From Catenibacillus scindens (GTDB taxonomy: Bacteria > Bacillota > Clostridia > Lachnospirales > Lachnospiraceae): DNA of 64,000 bases. The notes under the pieces were generated by a model that ran no database searches, was not told where the DNA came from, and saw nothing but the letters and a program-made list of their open reading frames with translations. Within the stretch, counting starts at the first letter, position 1. Every line of letters begins with the position of its first letter. Shown one piece after another: positions 36,191-44,335 of the stretch. The stretch covers positions 1 through 64,000 of the forward strand of contig NZ_JACHFW010000013.1 of assembly GCF_014202115.1 (NCBI RefSeq). Direction: 5' to 3'. The position numbers and the translations under genes are program-made.

Positions 36191-36228
36191 AAAAAACTGC
36201 CACCGGCTTAACCGACATGGCAGTTTTT
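36191..36228 (-). terminator. Terminator of the NlpC/P60 gene
   Basis: AAAAACTGCCA ... TGGCAGTTTTT hairpin. T runs on both strands make it a bidirectional terminator; on the minus strand it lies about 90 bases past the hydrolase stop. Confidence 0.75.
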
Positions 36229-36315
36229 ATATATCTTTTGGTTTTATGATTTTTCACGATATTCCAGCTCCGGGGCCATTTTAAGAAAAGGGAACCAATC
36301 GCAGTATTTTATATT

Positions 36316-38238
36316 TTAATAAATTACTCTCACAATAGCCACCGGGGTACGATAGCTTGTGCTGGAGACAATGATGCCTACAGAAGGACTGCTGGCATGG
36401 ACAACCTGTCCATTTCCGATGTAAATGGCTACATGATCCGCGTAACTACTACTTCCGTAGAAAATCAGATCTCCAGGCTGAGCCTCCTCAAGGGAAGCTA
36501 CCCGAATGCCATTCTGCTTCTGTGCATCAGCCACACGGTTCAGACTGATTCCGAAATGAAGATAAACCTGCTGGGTAAATCCAGAACAATCAACACCGGT
36601 ATTCAGATCATTGCCGCCCCACACATAGGGGTATCCAACCCACTGCTGAGCATAGGCCGCTACCGCTTCTCCCGTAACGCCTGTGGATGTGCTTGCTCCG
36701 CCGTTTTCCTCAGAGGTTGAAGAGTTTTCCTCCTCCTCAGGTGAAGGATCCGTTGTTGTAAGATATGTACTGGATATATAAGCAGTCTGCCCATTATAAT
36801 CCACACGGCTCCAGCCGTTGTTCAAAACACCTGTACGGGTAACACTATCGCCGCTCTTCAGTGTAGCGATAATAGCCGATGAGGTATTGTACTCTTCGCG
36901 CACATTGACAGCTGCCGTCGCCCACACAGTCTCATTGACGTCACTGACAGACACGGAGGCCTGGCTGTTTTCTGAGCTATCGCTGTTCTTTAACTGGATA
37001 TAATCCTGATAAACAAAACCTGTCACAGACTGTCCGTTCACCGATGTGTTCACCTGATACCAGCTTCCACTCTTTCCGGTGATAGACACTGAATCGTTCT
37101 GATAGATCAGTCCAAGAATTTTTGAATCTGTGGAAGCCTTCTCCCGCACATTCAAAACGGAAGTGTTGCAGACTCCCTCACCGGATGCAGACTCAACAGC
37201 GGAGGATGAGTCATCCTGAATGTTGTCCTGGGTATCCGATCCGGTATCTGAGGATACTGTAATGTAGGAAGCATGGGCATAACCGGTAACTTCACTGCCA
37301 TTAACCGTAGCTTTTATCTGGTACCAGTCGCCGCTTTTACCAAGGATCGTTACCACATCTTTCTGATAGATCAGCCCATAGCTCTGTGAGGATGTGGATG
37401 CTTCTTTTCTTATGTTCAATGCGGATGTATTGCAAACGCCCTGACCGGATGCCGGCTCTGTAGTTGTCCCTGAACTTGTGCTGCCGCCTAATGTAATATA
37501 GTCTCCATGGACAAAGCCCGTCACGGACTGTCCACTGATTGTCGTATTCACCTGATACCAGCTTCCGGCAGTACCTATAATTGTCACCTTTGTTCCATTG
37601 GTAATATACCCTAAAACAGAAGATGACGTACTGGCATCAGAGCGGACATTCAGAGCAGAAGTATTACATACCCCTTCTCCTGACGCCGGAGAAACACTTG
37701 TGGAACCGGAAGTGCTTTCTGATGTGCCTGCTGAGCCCAGAGTCACATACTGAGCATACACATAGCCTTTACTTCCCGATGCTGTAGTCACACCATACCA
37801 TCCGTTACCGCTCTCTGTAATTGTAACGCTGTCACCCATATAAAGGGCTCCGATCACACTGCTATCTGTAGACGCCTGACTTCTGAGATTCAAAACACTG
37901 ACATTGACCGTACCGGTCTGTCCTGAAACAGCTTCTGTCTGTCCTGTGCCGTCAGTGGAAATATACTGGCCACTGACATAGCCTGTTGTCCCATTTATGG
38001 AAATCTGATACCATCCGTTCTCAGAAGCGAGAAGCTCAAGCTGGGTGCCTTTTGTCACTGTGGCAATCACAGAATCACTGGTAGAACTTCCCGAACGCAC
38101 ATTTAACACATCACAGGTCACTGTCCCCGTTGAGGCCGCGTGAGCAGGAATGGAAGGACCGCTTGCCGCCGTCGCCAGGACCATGGCCATTGCCAGCGTG
38201 AGACTGGCTTTCTTTCTGAATTTCGTTAATTTAATCAT
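36316..38238 (-). CDS. Secreted cell-wall hydrolase with six SH3b repeats and an NlpC/P60 domain
   Basis: A 640-residue protein. A signal peptide (basic MIKLTKFRKKAS then a hydrophobic run ending PAHA) is followed by six bacterial SH3 repeats, each with LNVR-type and WYQV/GFV-type motifs (about residues 35 to 490), a Ser/Glu-rich linker, and a C-terminal NlpC/P60 peptidase. Catalytic residues are visible: Cys in VDCSGFTQQVY, His in ADHVAIYIG, and a third polar position near VVHASS. It probably cuts gamma-D-Glu-diamino acid bonds in peptidoglycan outside the cell. Repeats 3 to 5 are most alike (GVCNTSALNVR), hinting at recent duplication. The ATG at 38238 has GGTGGA upstream. Confidence 0.92.
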   Translation of the reverse strand: MIKLTKFRKKASLTLAMAMVLATAASGPSIPAHAASTGTVTCDVLNVRSGSSTSDSVIATVTKGTQLELLASENGWYQISINGTTGYVSGQYISTDGTGQTEAVSGQTGTVNVSVLNLRSQASTDSSVIGALYMGDSVTITESGNGWYGVTTASGSKGYVYAQYVTLGSAGTSESTSGSTSVSPASGEGVCNTSALNVRSDASTSSSVLGYITNGTKVTIIGTAGSWYQVNTTISGQSVTGFVHGDYITLGGSTSSGTTTEPASGQGVCNTSALNIRKEASTSSQSYGLIYQKDVVTILGKSGDWYQIKATVNGSEVTGYAHASYITVSSDTGSDTQDNIQDDSSSAVESASGEGVCNTSVLNVREKASTDSKILGLIYQNDSVSITGKSGSWYQVNTSVNGQSVTGFVYQDYIQLKNSDSSENSQASVSVSDVNETVWATAAVNVREEYNTSSAIIATLKSGDSVTRTGVLNNGWSRVDYNGQTAYISSTYLTTTDPSPEEEENSSTSEENGGASTSTGVTGEAVAAYAQQWVGYPYVWGGNDLNTGVDCSGFTQQVYLHFGISLNRVADAQKQNGIRVASLEEAQPGDLIFYGSSSYADHVAIYIGNGQVVHASSPSVGIIVSSTSYRTPVAIVRVIY

Positions 38239-38357
38239 AAAATCCACCGTTTCTATATATCCTTGAAATGACATTTATTACAAATTTGTTACGAATCTAT
38301 TATAACAGTGCCCTATTTCCATGTCAACAAATTTTGTAAAACTTCTGTAATATTCCA

Positions 38358-38520
38358 GTAACAGTTCAGCCATCAGGAATAGGTGGGATGGTTTATGCCT
38401 GCATAAGAACCAGACCACCACATTCCTGATGAACGGAGCGCCGATTATGAGCAAAGGAGCGGCGTTAGCCGCGAGTCAGCGCGTTAGCGCGCCTTTGCGA
38501 ATGGCGCGGGCTGAACTGTT
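38358..38520. repeat. 163-bp structured intergenic repeat, copy B
   Basis: Same layout as 6164-6325: GTAACAGTTCAGCC start, hairpin CATCAGGAAT ... ATTCCTGATG capped by TATGC-CT-GCATA, conserved CGGAGCGCCGA linker, GC-rich second hairpin, GGGCTGAACTGTT end. A truncated head repeats at 38531-38574 right up to the stop codon of the S1 gene at 38577. Confidence 0.9.
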
Positions 38521-38576
38521 GCTTCCTCTGCTTCAGCCATCAGGAATAGGTAGGATGGTTTATGCCTGCATAAGTA

Positions 38577-39419
38577 TCAGTCTTTTATTTTCCGGATAAC
38601 GCCGTTTTCAATGGTAATCTTTCCATTGCGCAGCAGACGTCCTACTGCCCGCTTAAACGCCGCTTTGCTCAGCCCTGTCTCCCTCTCCACCACTGCCGGT
38701 GAAGCTTTTTCAGTAAAGGGGAGAACGCCGGCGTAGCTTTCAATCACTTCCATAACTTTTGCCGCGTCCAGATCAATCTGGAAGGGAATTTTTTCATGAA
38801 GAGACAATTCCAGGCGTCCATCATCCCGAACCCGGACAATACGCACGTGAACTTTTTCCCCAAGGCTATACCTTCCCTTAAACTCTCTTAACGGGATAAG
38901 CCCGTGATACATGCCATCAACAGCCACAAAAGCGCCGTATTCCGGATGGATCTGGTAAATATACCCCTGGGCGTGATCTTCTTTTTCATAAGGGGAATGA
39001 GTGTCCAGGTATTGGTAAACTTTCATTGTGGCACACAGGCGGCTGCTTTTATCAATATAGAGTGCCACAAGGTATTCTTCACCTTCTTTTACCCTGGTGA
39101 TCTGCTCTTTAAAGGGCAGCAGCAGATCTTTTGGAAGTCCCCAGTCCAAGAAAGCGCCGATTTTTGTCACTTGTTTCACTAAAAGGGGCGCGGTCTTTCC
39201 CAGAAGAATCTTTGGCGTAGCTGTAGTGGCAATAAGCCGGTCGCTGGAATCCCGGTATATAAAAACCTCAAGTTGTGTTCCCACCTGAGTGTTCTGGGGA
39301 ACTTCTTTCTTAGGCAGCAGAACCGCCTCCTCAGAGTTATCCTCCTCATTGGCGAGATAGACGCCAAAATCTTTCATACGGGTTACTGTTAAGATCTGTT
39401 TTTCTCCTAATCGAATCAT
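38577..39419 (-). CDS. cvfB: CvfB-like S1 RNA-binding protein
   Basis: A 280-residue cytoplasmic protein with S1-type beta barrels in series: RMKDFGVYLANEE, VTKIGAFLDWGLPKDLLLP and YIYQIHPEYGAFVAVDGMYHGLIP, then a C-terminal winged helix (ETGLSKAAFKRAVGRLLRNGKITIENG). This is the YitL/CvfB order. CvfB proteins bind RNA and affect virulence gene expression in staphylococci; the role here is not known. ATG at 39419 follows AACGGAGAGGTG, 13 bases after the thioesterase stop. Confidence 0.9.
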   Translation of the reverse strand: MIRLGEKQILTVTRMKDFGVYLANEEDNSEEAVLLPKKEVPQNTQVGTQLEVFIYRDSSDRLIATTATPKILLGKTAPLLVKQVTKIGAFLDWGLPKDLLLPFKEQITRVKEGEEYLVALYIDKSSRLCATMKVYQYLDTHSPYEKEDHAQGYIYQIHPEYGAFVAVDGMYHGLIPLREFKGRYSLGEKVHVRIVRVRDDGRLELSLHEKIPFQIDLDAAKVMEVIESYAGVLPFTEKASPAVVERETGLSKAAFKRAVGRLLRNGKITIENGVIRKIKD

Positions 39420-39432
39420 ATTCACCTCTCCG

Positions 39433-40146
39433 TTAATTTTCATCAGTAGCAATTTCTACCGCCACATAGACCTTCTGATCTTTATCACACAGAGCAACTG
39501 TCAATTTGTTATTCTCTCTATGAATCCGGGGCCATATTTTGTCTTTATATCTGGCAGCTTTTTTATACTCCACCCGAAGCTGGTAAATATTTACCCCTGG
39601 GTCCGCATATTCTAAAGCCATATCAATATATCTGGCATTGTTGACATGGTTATTTGTGTCTAAATCGCTCCGTCTGACTTCAAATGGCTCAAGGTCTTCC
39701 CATGTTTTAGGAAGCGCAATGCGCCGGGGCGCGTATACCATAGGATATTTCTCCTCACTGCCGTAGCCTTGGACCATTTCCCCGGTCAGCCGCTCAGGCT
39801 TCCCGGTCTTAGTATTCGCAAGAATCCAGATAGAATTGGCCACCGCCAATATTTCTCCCCGGCTGCTTTTTAATAAGAAATTGCGATATCCATAAATAGA
39901 ATCAAATCCATAAGCCCACGTTCCTGTCACAATTTCCTCAAAATATCTCGGTCTGCGCATCACCTGGATCTGCCAAGCTGTCAGCATCCACACATGGCTG
40001 TGCTGTGCCAGAAAATCAATGCCCATTCCGAGAGATTCCGACTGCATCGTGGAACAGTCCTGAAAATATCGGACGATCTGAGCTACATCAGCCATAGCAT
40101 CACTGGCCACCTCGCTGTAGGTCACTTTTCGTTCATATGTAAACAT
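39433..40146 (-). CDS. Acyl-ACP thioesterase (FatA/FatB type)
   Basis: A 237-residue double hotdog enzyme that hydrolyses acyl-ACP to free fatty acid. Seen: the N-terminal YSEVASDAMADVAQIVRYFQDCST, and in the second hotdog the catalytic-region VRRSDLDTNNHVNNARYIDMALEY (Asn/His). A long perfect palindrome at 40173-40215 lies 27 bases upstream and could be an operator. ATG at 40146 has AGAGGAG before it. Confidence 0.9.
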   Translation of the reverse strand: MFTYERKVTYSEVASDAMADVAQIVRYFQDCSTMQSESLGMGIDFLAQHSHVWMLTAWQIQVMRRPRYFEEIVTGTWAYGFDSIYGYRNFLLKSSRGEILAVANSIWILANTKTGKPERLTGEMVQGYGSEEKYPMVYAPRRIALPKTWEDLEPFEVRRSDLDTNNHVNNARYIDMALEYADPGVNIYQLRVEYKKAARYKDKIWPRIHRENNKLTVALCDKDQKVYVAVEIATDEN

Positions 40147-40172
40147 CCGTCGATCTCCTCTCACGCGGTATG

Positions 40173-40215
40173 TTTTTAATATCACAGCAAACATAGTTTG
40201 CTGTGATATTAAAAA
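40173..40215. promoter_or_regulatory. 20-bp perfect inverted repeat upstream of the thioesterase
   Basis: The arm TTTTTAATATCACAGCAAAC is followed after three bases (ATA) by its exact complement. It lies directly between the tRNA-Gln terminator and the thioesterase start. It could be an operator or a second RNA hairpin. It does not match the FapR operator sequence. Confidence 0.5.
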
Positions 40216-40246
40216 AGTAAGGCAGTCCAAATTGGACTGCCTTACT
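40211..40246 (-). terminator. Terminator after tRNA-Gln
   Basis: The minus strand has AGTAAGGCAGTCC-aattt-GGACTGCCTTACT (13-bp stem) followed by six T residues, 9 bases past the tRNA. Confidence 0.9.
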
Positions 40247-40254
40247 AAATTAAA

Positions 40255-40326
40255 CTGGGCTGGAAGGATTCGAACCTTCAAATGCAGGAGTCAGAATCCT
40301 GTGCCTTGCCTTTTGGCGACAGCCCA
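40255..40326 (-). tRNA. tRNA-Gln (anticodon CTG)
   Basis: A 72-nt cloverleaf. Acceptor TGGGCTG/CAGCCCA, anticodon stem CAGGA/TCCTG with loop TTCTGAC (anticodon CTG), T arm GGTTCGAATCC. The first base pair U-A and the sequence TCGCCAAAAGGCAAGGCA in the D arm are typical of bacterial tRNA-Gln. It has its own promoter and terminator. Confidence 0.95.
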
Positions 40327-40346
40327 TCATCCCGTTGACAGATGTT

Positions 40347-40374
40347 ATTATATCATGTTCCAGAAAAAAAGCAA
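40347..40374 (-). promoter_or_regulatory. Promoter of tRNA-Gln
   Basis: TTGCTT (40369-40374), 16-base spacer, TATAAT (40347-40352) on the minus strand, 20 bases before the tRNA. Confidence 0.75.
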
Positions 40375-40412
40375 GCCTTTTTTTTAATTTTTTTAAAATT
40401 TTTAATTTTCAC

Positions 40413-40511
40413 AACAGTTCAGCCATCAGAAACGAGCGAACAGATTTATGCTTGCATAAAAATCTGGACGCTACGTTACTGATGGACGGAGCGCCGACTA
40501 TGAGCAAAGGG
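40413..40511. repeat. Structured intergenic repeat, copy C (3'-truncated)
   Basis: AACAGTTCAGCCATCAG start; hairpin CATCAGaaACGagCG ... CGctACGttaCTGATG capped by TATGC-TT-GCATA; linker GACGGAGCGCCGACTATGAG then AAAGG. The stem sequence differs from copies A and B but pairs equally well. The GC-rich second hairpin is missing, the element ending 18 bases before the stop of the cation efflux gene. Confidence 0.85.
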
Positions 40512-40528
40512 AATCTGTCCGCTCCTTT

Positions 40529-41704
40529 CTATTCATCGCCAAAACTGTGGTCAATGGTAATCACACACTGGCACCGGGAGTCCATCCTTTTGATCCGCTC
40601 CTCAAGACGGATCGTAAACTGGTGAGTCTTTTCAAGATCATAGGAATAAGGAACCACAATATCAAAAATCAGATTAATCTGCTCCTTTCCCTTAACCATA
40701 CGAAAATCATGGGCCGAAACATTGGGGTCCATCTCATGGATCATGTCATAAACCCGTTTCCGCCATTGAATGACAAAAGGATCCTCCACATCCACAGGAT
40801 CCATGTGAATCACGAGAAATATTCCCGTCTCCTTCGTCACTTCCCGCTCGATCTTATCAATAAGCTCATGGGACGTCTCAATGTCTTCTTTATTGGAGAC
40901 TTCCGCGTGGATCGTGGCCATACTCTTTGTGGGGCCATAATTATGAATGATCAGGTCATGGGTACCTACGATCCCTTCATAAGATTCCACTTTTTTCTCC
41001 AGCATTTTATAAACTTTAGGGTCCGGCCGCTCTCCCAGCAAGGGGCGGATCGTGTCTTTGGCAATATTGATCCCTGCAAAAACAACCACGATAGCCACGA
41101 CCATACCTACAATTCCGTCCACATTCCATCCCAGTATTCCATAGATCAGCAGAGAAACAATAGTGGCCAGAGTTGTCAGTACATCTCCCAGGGCATCGGC
41201 GGAAGTTGCCATCATCACTGTAGAATTAATCTTTTTCCCCAATTTCCGGTTAAAAAGTCCCAGCCACAATTTGACCAGGATCGACAGGCATAGGATGATC
41301 ACAGAAACAATACTGAATGTCACGGCCTCCGGGTGCAGGATTTTGTCAAAAGAACTTTGTATAAATGTAAATCCTACTTCAATGACCAGACAGGCCACAA
41401 TAAACGCCGCAATATACTCATAACGGCCGTGGCCAAAAGGATGTTCCTGGTCCGCCGGACGGCTTGCCAGCTTTACGCCCACAAAAGAAATAATGGATGA
41501 AAAGGCATCGGACAGGTTATTAAAGGCATCGGCAACAACAGCGATACTGCCGACCAATGTCCCGATAGCTACCTTTACCGCAAACAACAGGATATTGCAT
41601 AAAATCCCCACAATACTGGCCAAAACACCGTAGGCTGTGCGTACCTGGTCATTTTCTGTATCATTATAATTCTTCACAAACAGCCGCACAAGAATATTTG
41701 TCAT
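40529..41704 (-). CDS. Cation diffusion facilitator family transporter
   Basis: A 391-residue membrane transporter for divalent metals (Zn, Fe, Mn or Co; the ion is not predictable here). Six transmembrane helices; helix 2 contains VADAFNNLSDAFSS and helix 5 ATSADALGDVLTT, matching the HxxxD/DxxxD metal-site arrangement of the family with Asp/Asn variants. The cytoplasmic C-terminal domain (HDLIIHNYGPTKSMATIHAEV, VIHMDPVD) is longer than usual by about 70 residues. Confidence 0.92.
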   Translation of the reverse strand: MTNILVRLFVKNYNDTENDQVRTAYGVLASIVGILCNILLFAVKVAIGTLVGSIAVVADAFNNLSDAFSSIISFVGVKLASRPADQEHPFGHGRYEYIAAFIVACLVIEVGFTFIQSSFDKILHPEAVTFSIVSVIILCLSILVKLWLGLFNRKLGKKINSTVMMATSADALGDVLTTLATIVSLLIYGILGWNVDGIVGMVVAIVVVFAGINIAKDTIRPLLGERPDPKVYKMLEKKVESYEGIVGTHDLIIHNYGPTKSMATIHAEVSNKEDIETSHELIDKIEREVTKETGIFLVIHMDPVDVEDPFVIQWRKRVYDMIHEMDPNVSAHDFRMVKGKEQINLIFDIVVPYSYDLEKTHQFTIRLEERIKRMDSRCQCVITIDHSFGDE

Positions 41705-41768
41705 AAATTAACACCGTCCTGATTAAGATAATACAACGCTATTTCTGGCACTTCCCACAGAGATACAT

Positions 41769-41783
41769 GGCTGAATAGTTACT
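41769..41783. repeat. Fragment of repeat-family end
   Basis: TGGCTGAATAGTTAC matches the right end of the 3927-3983 element exactly. No left partner is seen. It overlaps the stop codon region of the ABC ATPase gene. Confidence 0.45.
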
Positions 41784-42465
41784 ACAAATTTTTGATTTTT
41801 CCATTCTCCACAGTGAGAACACGCCCGGATACCTCTTTTACAAAAGGAATATCGTGGCTTATAATGAGAATTCCCATACCTTCTGCCGCCAGGTCTTTAA
41901 TGATCTTTGTCATTTCCTGGGTTGTTTTAGGGTCCAGAGCCGCCGTTGGCTCGTCGAAACATAGAAGTTTTGGATTAGCCACACAGGAGCGGGCAATTGC
42001 CACCCGCTGCTTCTGTCCGCCAGATAACTCATAAGGCCGGCTCTGGGCTTTGTCCGCAAGCCCAAGACTGGTCAGCATATCCATCGCCTTCTTTTTAGCC
42101 TCCGCCGCTGGTTCTTTGTGGACATCTGTCAAAGCCAGTGTCACATTTTTAAGCACTGTCATATGGGGAAAAAGGTGATAGCTCTGAAAAACCATCCCAA
42201 GATCCCTGCGGATATTATACAATTCTTTTTTAGTGGCGTAAACCATTTTCCCGTCCTGTTCCTGACAGATAAATCTGCCGTTTATGGCGATGCTCCCCCG
42301 GTCCGGACGTTCAAGTCCTGTGACACACCGGATAATCGTTGTTTTTCCTGCGCCGGACTGGCCCAGAAGAGAGACAATCTCACCCTTTTCCACGTCAAAA
42401 TTTATATCTGAAAGCACCTGATTGCCTTTAAAAGCTTTATATAAACCTCTCACCTGAAGAAGCAT
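41782..42465 (-). CDS. Polar amino-acid ABC transporter, ATP-binding protein
   Basis: A 227-residue ABC ATPase: Walker A GQSGAGKTTI, Q-loop GMVFQSYHLFPHMTV, signature LSGGQKQRVAIARS, Walker B LLCFDEPTAALDP, H-loop ISHD. These match the GlnQ/ArtP subfamily. I choose the ATG at 42465 with GGGGGTGAAAAC before it. It overlaps none of its neighbours except close spacing to the permease; the three genes form one operon in the order binding protein, permease, ATPase. Confidence 0.92.
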   Translation of the reverse strand: MLLQVRGLYKAFKGNQVLSDINFDVEKGEIVSLLGQSGAGKTTIIRCVTGLERPDRGSIAINGRFICQEQDGKMVYATKKELYNIRRDLGMVFQSYHLFPHMTVLKNVTLALTDVHKEPAAEAKKKAMDMLTSLGLADKAQSRPYELSGGQKQRVAIARSCVANPKLLCFDEPTAALDPKTTQEMTKIIKDLAAEGMGILIISHDIPFVKEVSGRVLTVENGKIKNL

Positions 42466-42490
42466 GTTTTCACCCCCGTCTGAACTGTCT

Positions 42491-43141
42491 TTATTCCTCA
42501 TAATACACCTTTTTCTCTGCCTGGTTCAGCAGTTTTGTGATGATCGCCGTTAATATCAGGTAAATCACACCGACGACAATATACGGCGTCAGAGTTACGT
42601 CCCTTGTGGAAATACTTTTAGCGATCTTGAAAATCTCAGTGATTCCCAGGGCATAGACTAATGAGGTATCTTTAACCAGTGTAATAATCTCGTTGCCAAT
42701 GGATGGCAGCGTACGTTTGATTACCTGAGGCATAACGATTTTAAGCTGGATCTGGGCGTTACTGAATCCTAAAAGTCTTGCTGCCTCGATCTGCCCCTTT
42801 TCTACAGACTGAATGCCAGAGCGGAAAATCTCCGCAAAATAGGCGGCGTAGTTAATGATAAAGGCGAAAAACACATAGGGCAGGCGAGTACGGCCAAAAA
42901 GACGGATTCCCACAGCGGGCAGCCCGAAAAAGATAAGGAACATCTGCAAAAGTAGAGGTGTCCCTCTAAGGACCCATGTATAAAATCCCGATATCCACCG
43001 TAAAACACTGATCTTTGACACACGGCACAAAGAGATCAGCGCCCCGATTGGGATGGACAAAACAATCGTCACCGCAAAGGTTCCCATAGTAACCCCAAGT
43101 CCCTCAAGTATCTGGGGTAATATCTGAATTATGTATGACAT
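42491..43141 (-). CDS. Polar amino-acid ABC transporter, permease
   Basis: A 216-residue HisM/GlnP-type permease with about five helices. TFAVTIVLSIPIGALISL, the YTWVLRGTPLLLQMF motif and the EAA loop EAARLLGFSNAQIQLKIVMPQ (ATPase contact) are visible. GAGGAG precedes the ATG. Confidence 0.93.
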   Translation of the reverse strand: MSYIIQILPQILEGLGVTMGTFAVTIVLSIPIGALISLCRVSKISVLRWISGFYTWVLRGTPLLLQMFLIFFGLPAVGIRLFGRTRLPYVFFAFIINYAAYFAEIFRSGIQSVEKGQIEAARLLGFSNAQIQLKIVMPQVIKRTLPSIGNEIITLVKDTSLVYALGITEIFKIAKSISTRDVTLTPYIVVGVIYLILTAIITKLLNQAEKKVYYEE

Positions 43142-43176
43142 ACGCTTCTCCTCACTCTACAATACACAATATTTAA

Positions 43177-43219
43177 GGGCCGTTTCGCGCGCCTTATCCA
43201 GCACAACGCGAAACAGCCC
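43177..43219 (-). terminator. Hairpin between binding protein and permease genes
   Basis: GGGCcGTTTCGCG and CGCGAAACaGCCC form a stable stem with no clear T run after it on the minus strand. In ABC operons such hairpins often stabilise or partially end the binding-protein mRNA; that role is inferred. Confidence 0.5.
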
Positions 43220-43225
43220 CGCCCT

Positions 43226-44146
43226 TTATTTTACAATATCAGCGCCAAACCATTTCTCTGAGATTTCGGCAGCCGTACCATCGGCTTTCATCTCGTCAAG
43301 CACCTGATTTAACGCGGCCAGCAGTACAGTATCATCCTTGCGCACACCTACTGCGTACTCTTCACTTCCGAAACCTTCGCCCAGAATCATGTACTGGGAA
43401 GGATCATCTTTTCGGGCGATCACATAATCAAGAAGTACCTTGTCCGCCACAACCGCGTCAGAACGTCCTGCTTCCATATCCATAATGGCCATATCATTGG
43501 TGTCAAATACCGGACGGTCCGCAAATGTATCTGAAATTTCCGGATGTGCGTCCAGAGCTTCCACAGCGCTGGAATTGATCTGAGCGGCTACAACTTTCCC
43601 AGACAGATCTTCCAGAGAAGTAATCCCGGAATCTGCCATTGTCAAAACAACCTGCTCATTATCCAGGTAAGGATCTGTAAAATTCACCTGTTCCCGGCGC
43701 TCGTCGGTGATGGTGTACCCATTCCAGATCAGATCCACATTTCCCTGATTCAGCTCCTGCTCCTTCATATCCCAGTTGATCACCTGGAACTCGACCTCCA
43801 CGCCAAGGCGCTCACCTGCGGCGCGGGCAAGATCAATATCAAAACCTACCAGCTCATTATTTTCATCAAGAAATCCCATAGGAGCAAATGTATCGTCCAC
43901 ACCAATGATCAGATGGTCATAACCGATATCTGTCAGATCCACAGTCTCCCCGTCAGACGCCTGAGTGTCCGCGCCGGCATCAGTGCTTTGTGCAGCGCTC
44001 TCACTCTGAGCAGCCTCTGTAACGGCCTGAGTATCTGTCTCCTGGGCCTGAGTGCTTTCCCCGCTTCCGCTGTCACTACCGCAGGCAGCCAGTGAAAAGG
44101 CCATAACTCCTGCAAGACACAGAGCTGTAAACTTTTTCATTTTCAT
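43226..44146 (-). CDS. Amino-acid ABC transporter substrate-binding lipoprotein
   Basis: A protein of about 306 residues. A lipoprotein signal (MMKMKKFTALCLAGVMAFSLAAC) ends with lipobox SLAAC. A Ser/Gln/Ala-rich linker of about 45 residues precedes the SBP_bac_3 domain: LIIGVDDTFAPMGFLDENNELVGFDIDLARA, DLIWNGYTITDERREQVNFT, and VADKVLLDY. The residue pattern fits polar amino acids or cystine. The precise start among three nearby ATGs is uncertain; 44146 has AAGGAAG at good spacing. Promoter at 44212-44240. Confidence 0.9.
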   Translation of the reverse strand: MKMKKFTALCLAGVMAFSLAACGSDSGSGESTQAQETDTQAVTEAAQSESAAQSTDAGADTQASDGETVDLTDIGYDHLIIGVDDTFAPMGFLDENNELVGFDIDLARAAGERLGVEVEFQVINWDMKEQELNQGNVDLIWNGYTITDERREQVNFTDPYLDNEQVVLTMADSGITSLEDLSGKVVAAQINSSAVEALDAHPEISDTFADRPVFDTNDMAIMDMEAGRSDAVVADKVLLDYVIARKDDPSQYMILGEGFGSEEYAVGVRKDDTVLLAALNQVLDEMKADGTAAEISEKWFGADIVK

Positions 44147-44211
44147 CATCTTCCTTCTTAAATTTTTATGCCGCGCAAAGCGCGGCACTGCTGTCTGATT
44201 ATCACTCTACC

Positions 44212-44240
44212 AGAGTAAAGTAATTTTGCATAAAAGTCAA
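44212..44240 (-). promoter_or_regulatory. Promoter of the amino-acid ABC operon
   Basis: TTGACT (44235-44240), 17-base spacer, TACTCT (44212-44217). A GCCGCGC/GCGCGGC hairpin in the leader (44170-44186) follows and may modulate translation. Confidence 0.65.
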
Positions 44241-44335
44241 GAGCTTTTTACAAATCATAATAAAAAAGATTGTTCCTGTTTCCCCTGTAGTCACACCGTT
44301 TTGGCCTGCTCCGACTTTAAGGGCTGATCCACGGA

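Noticed and set aside
36037-36249. A 70-codon plus-strand frame after the DnaA boxes
   Set aside because: It has no ribosome site and runs across the NlpC gene terminator; composition reflects AT-rich intergenic DNA.
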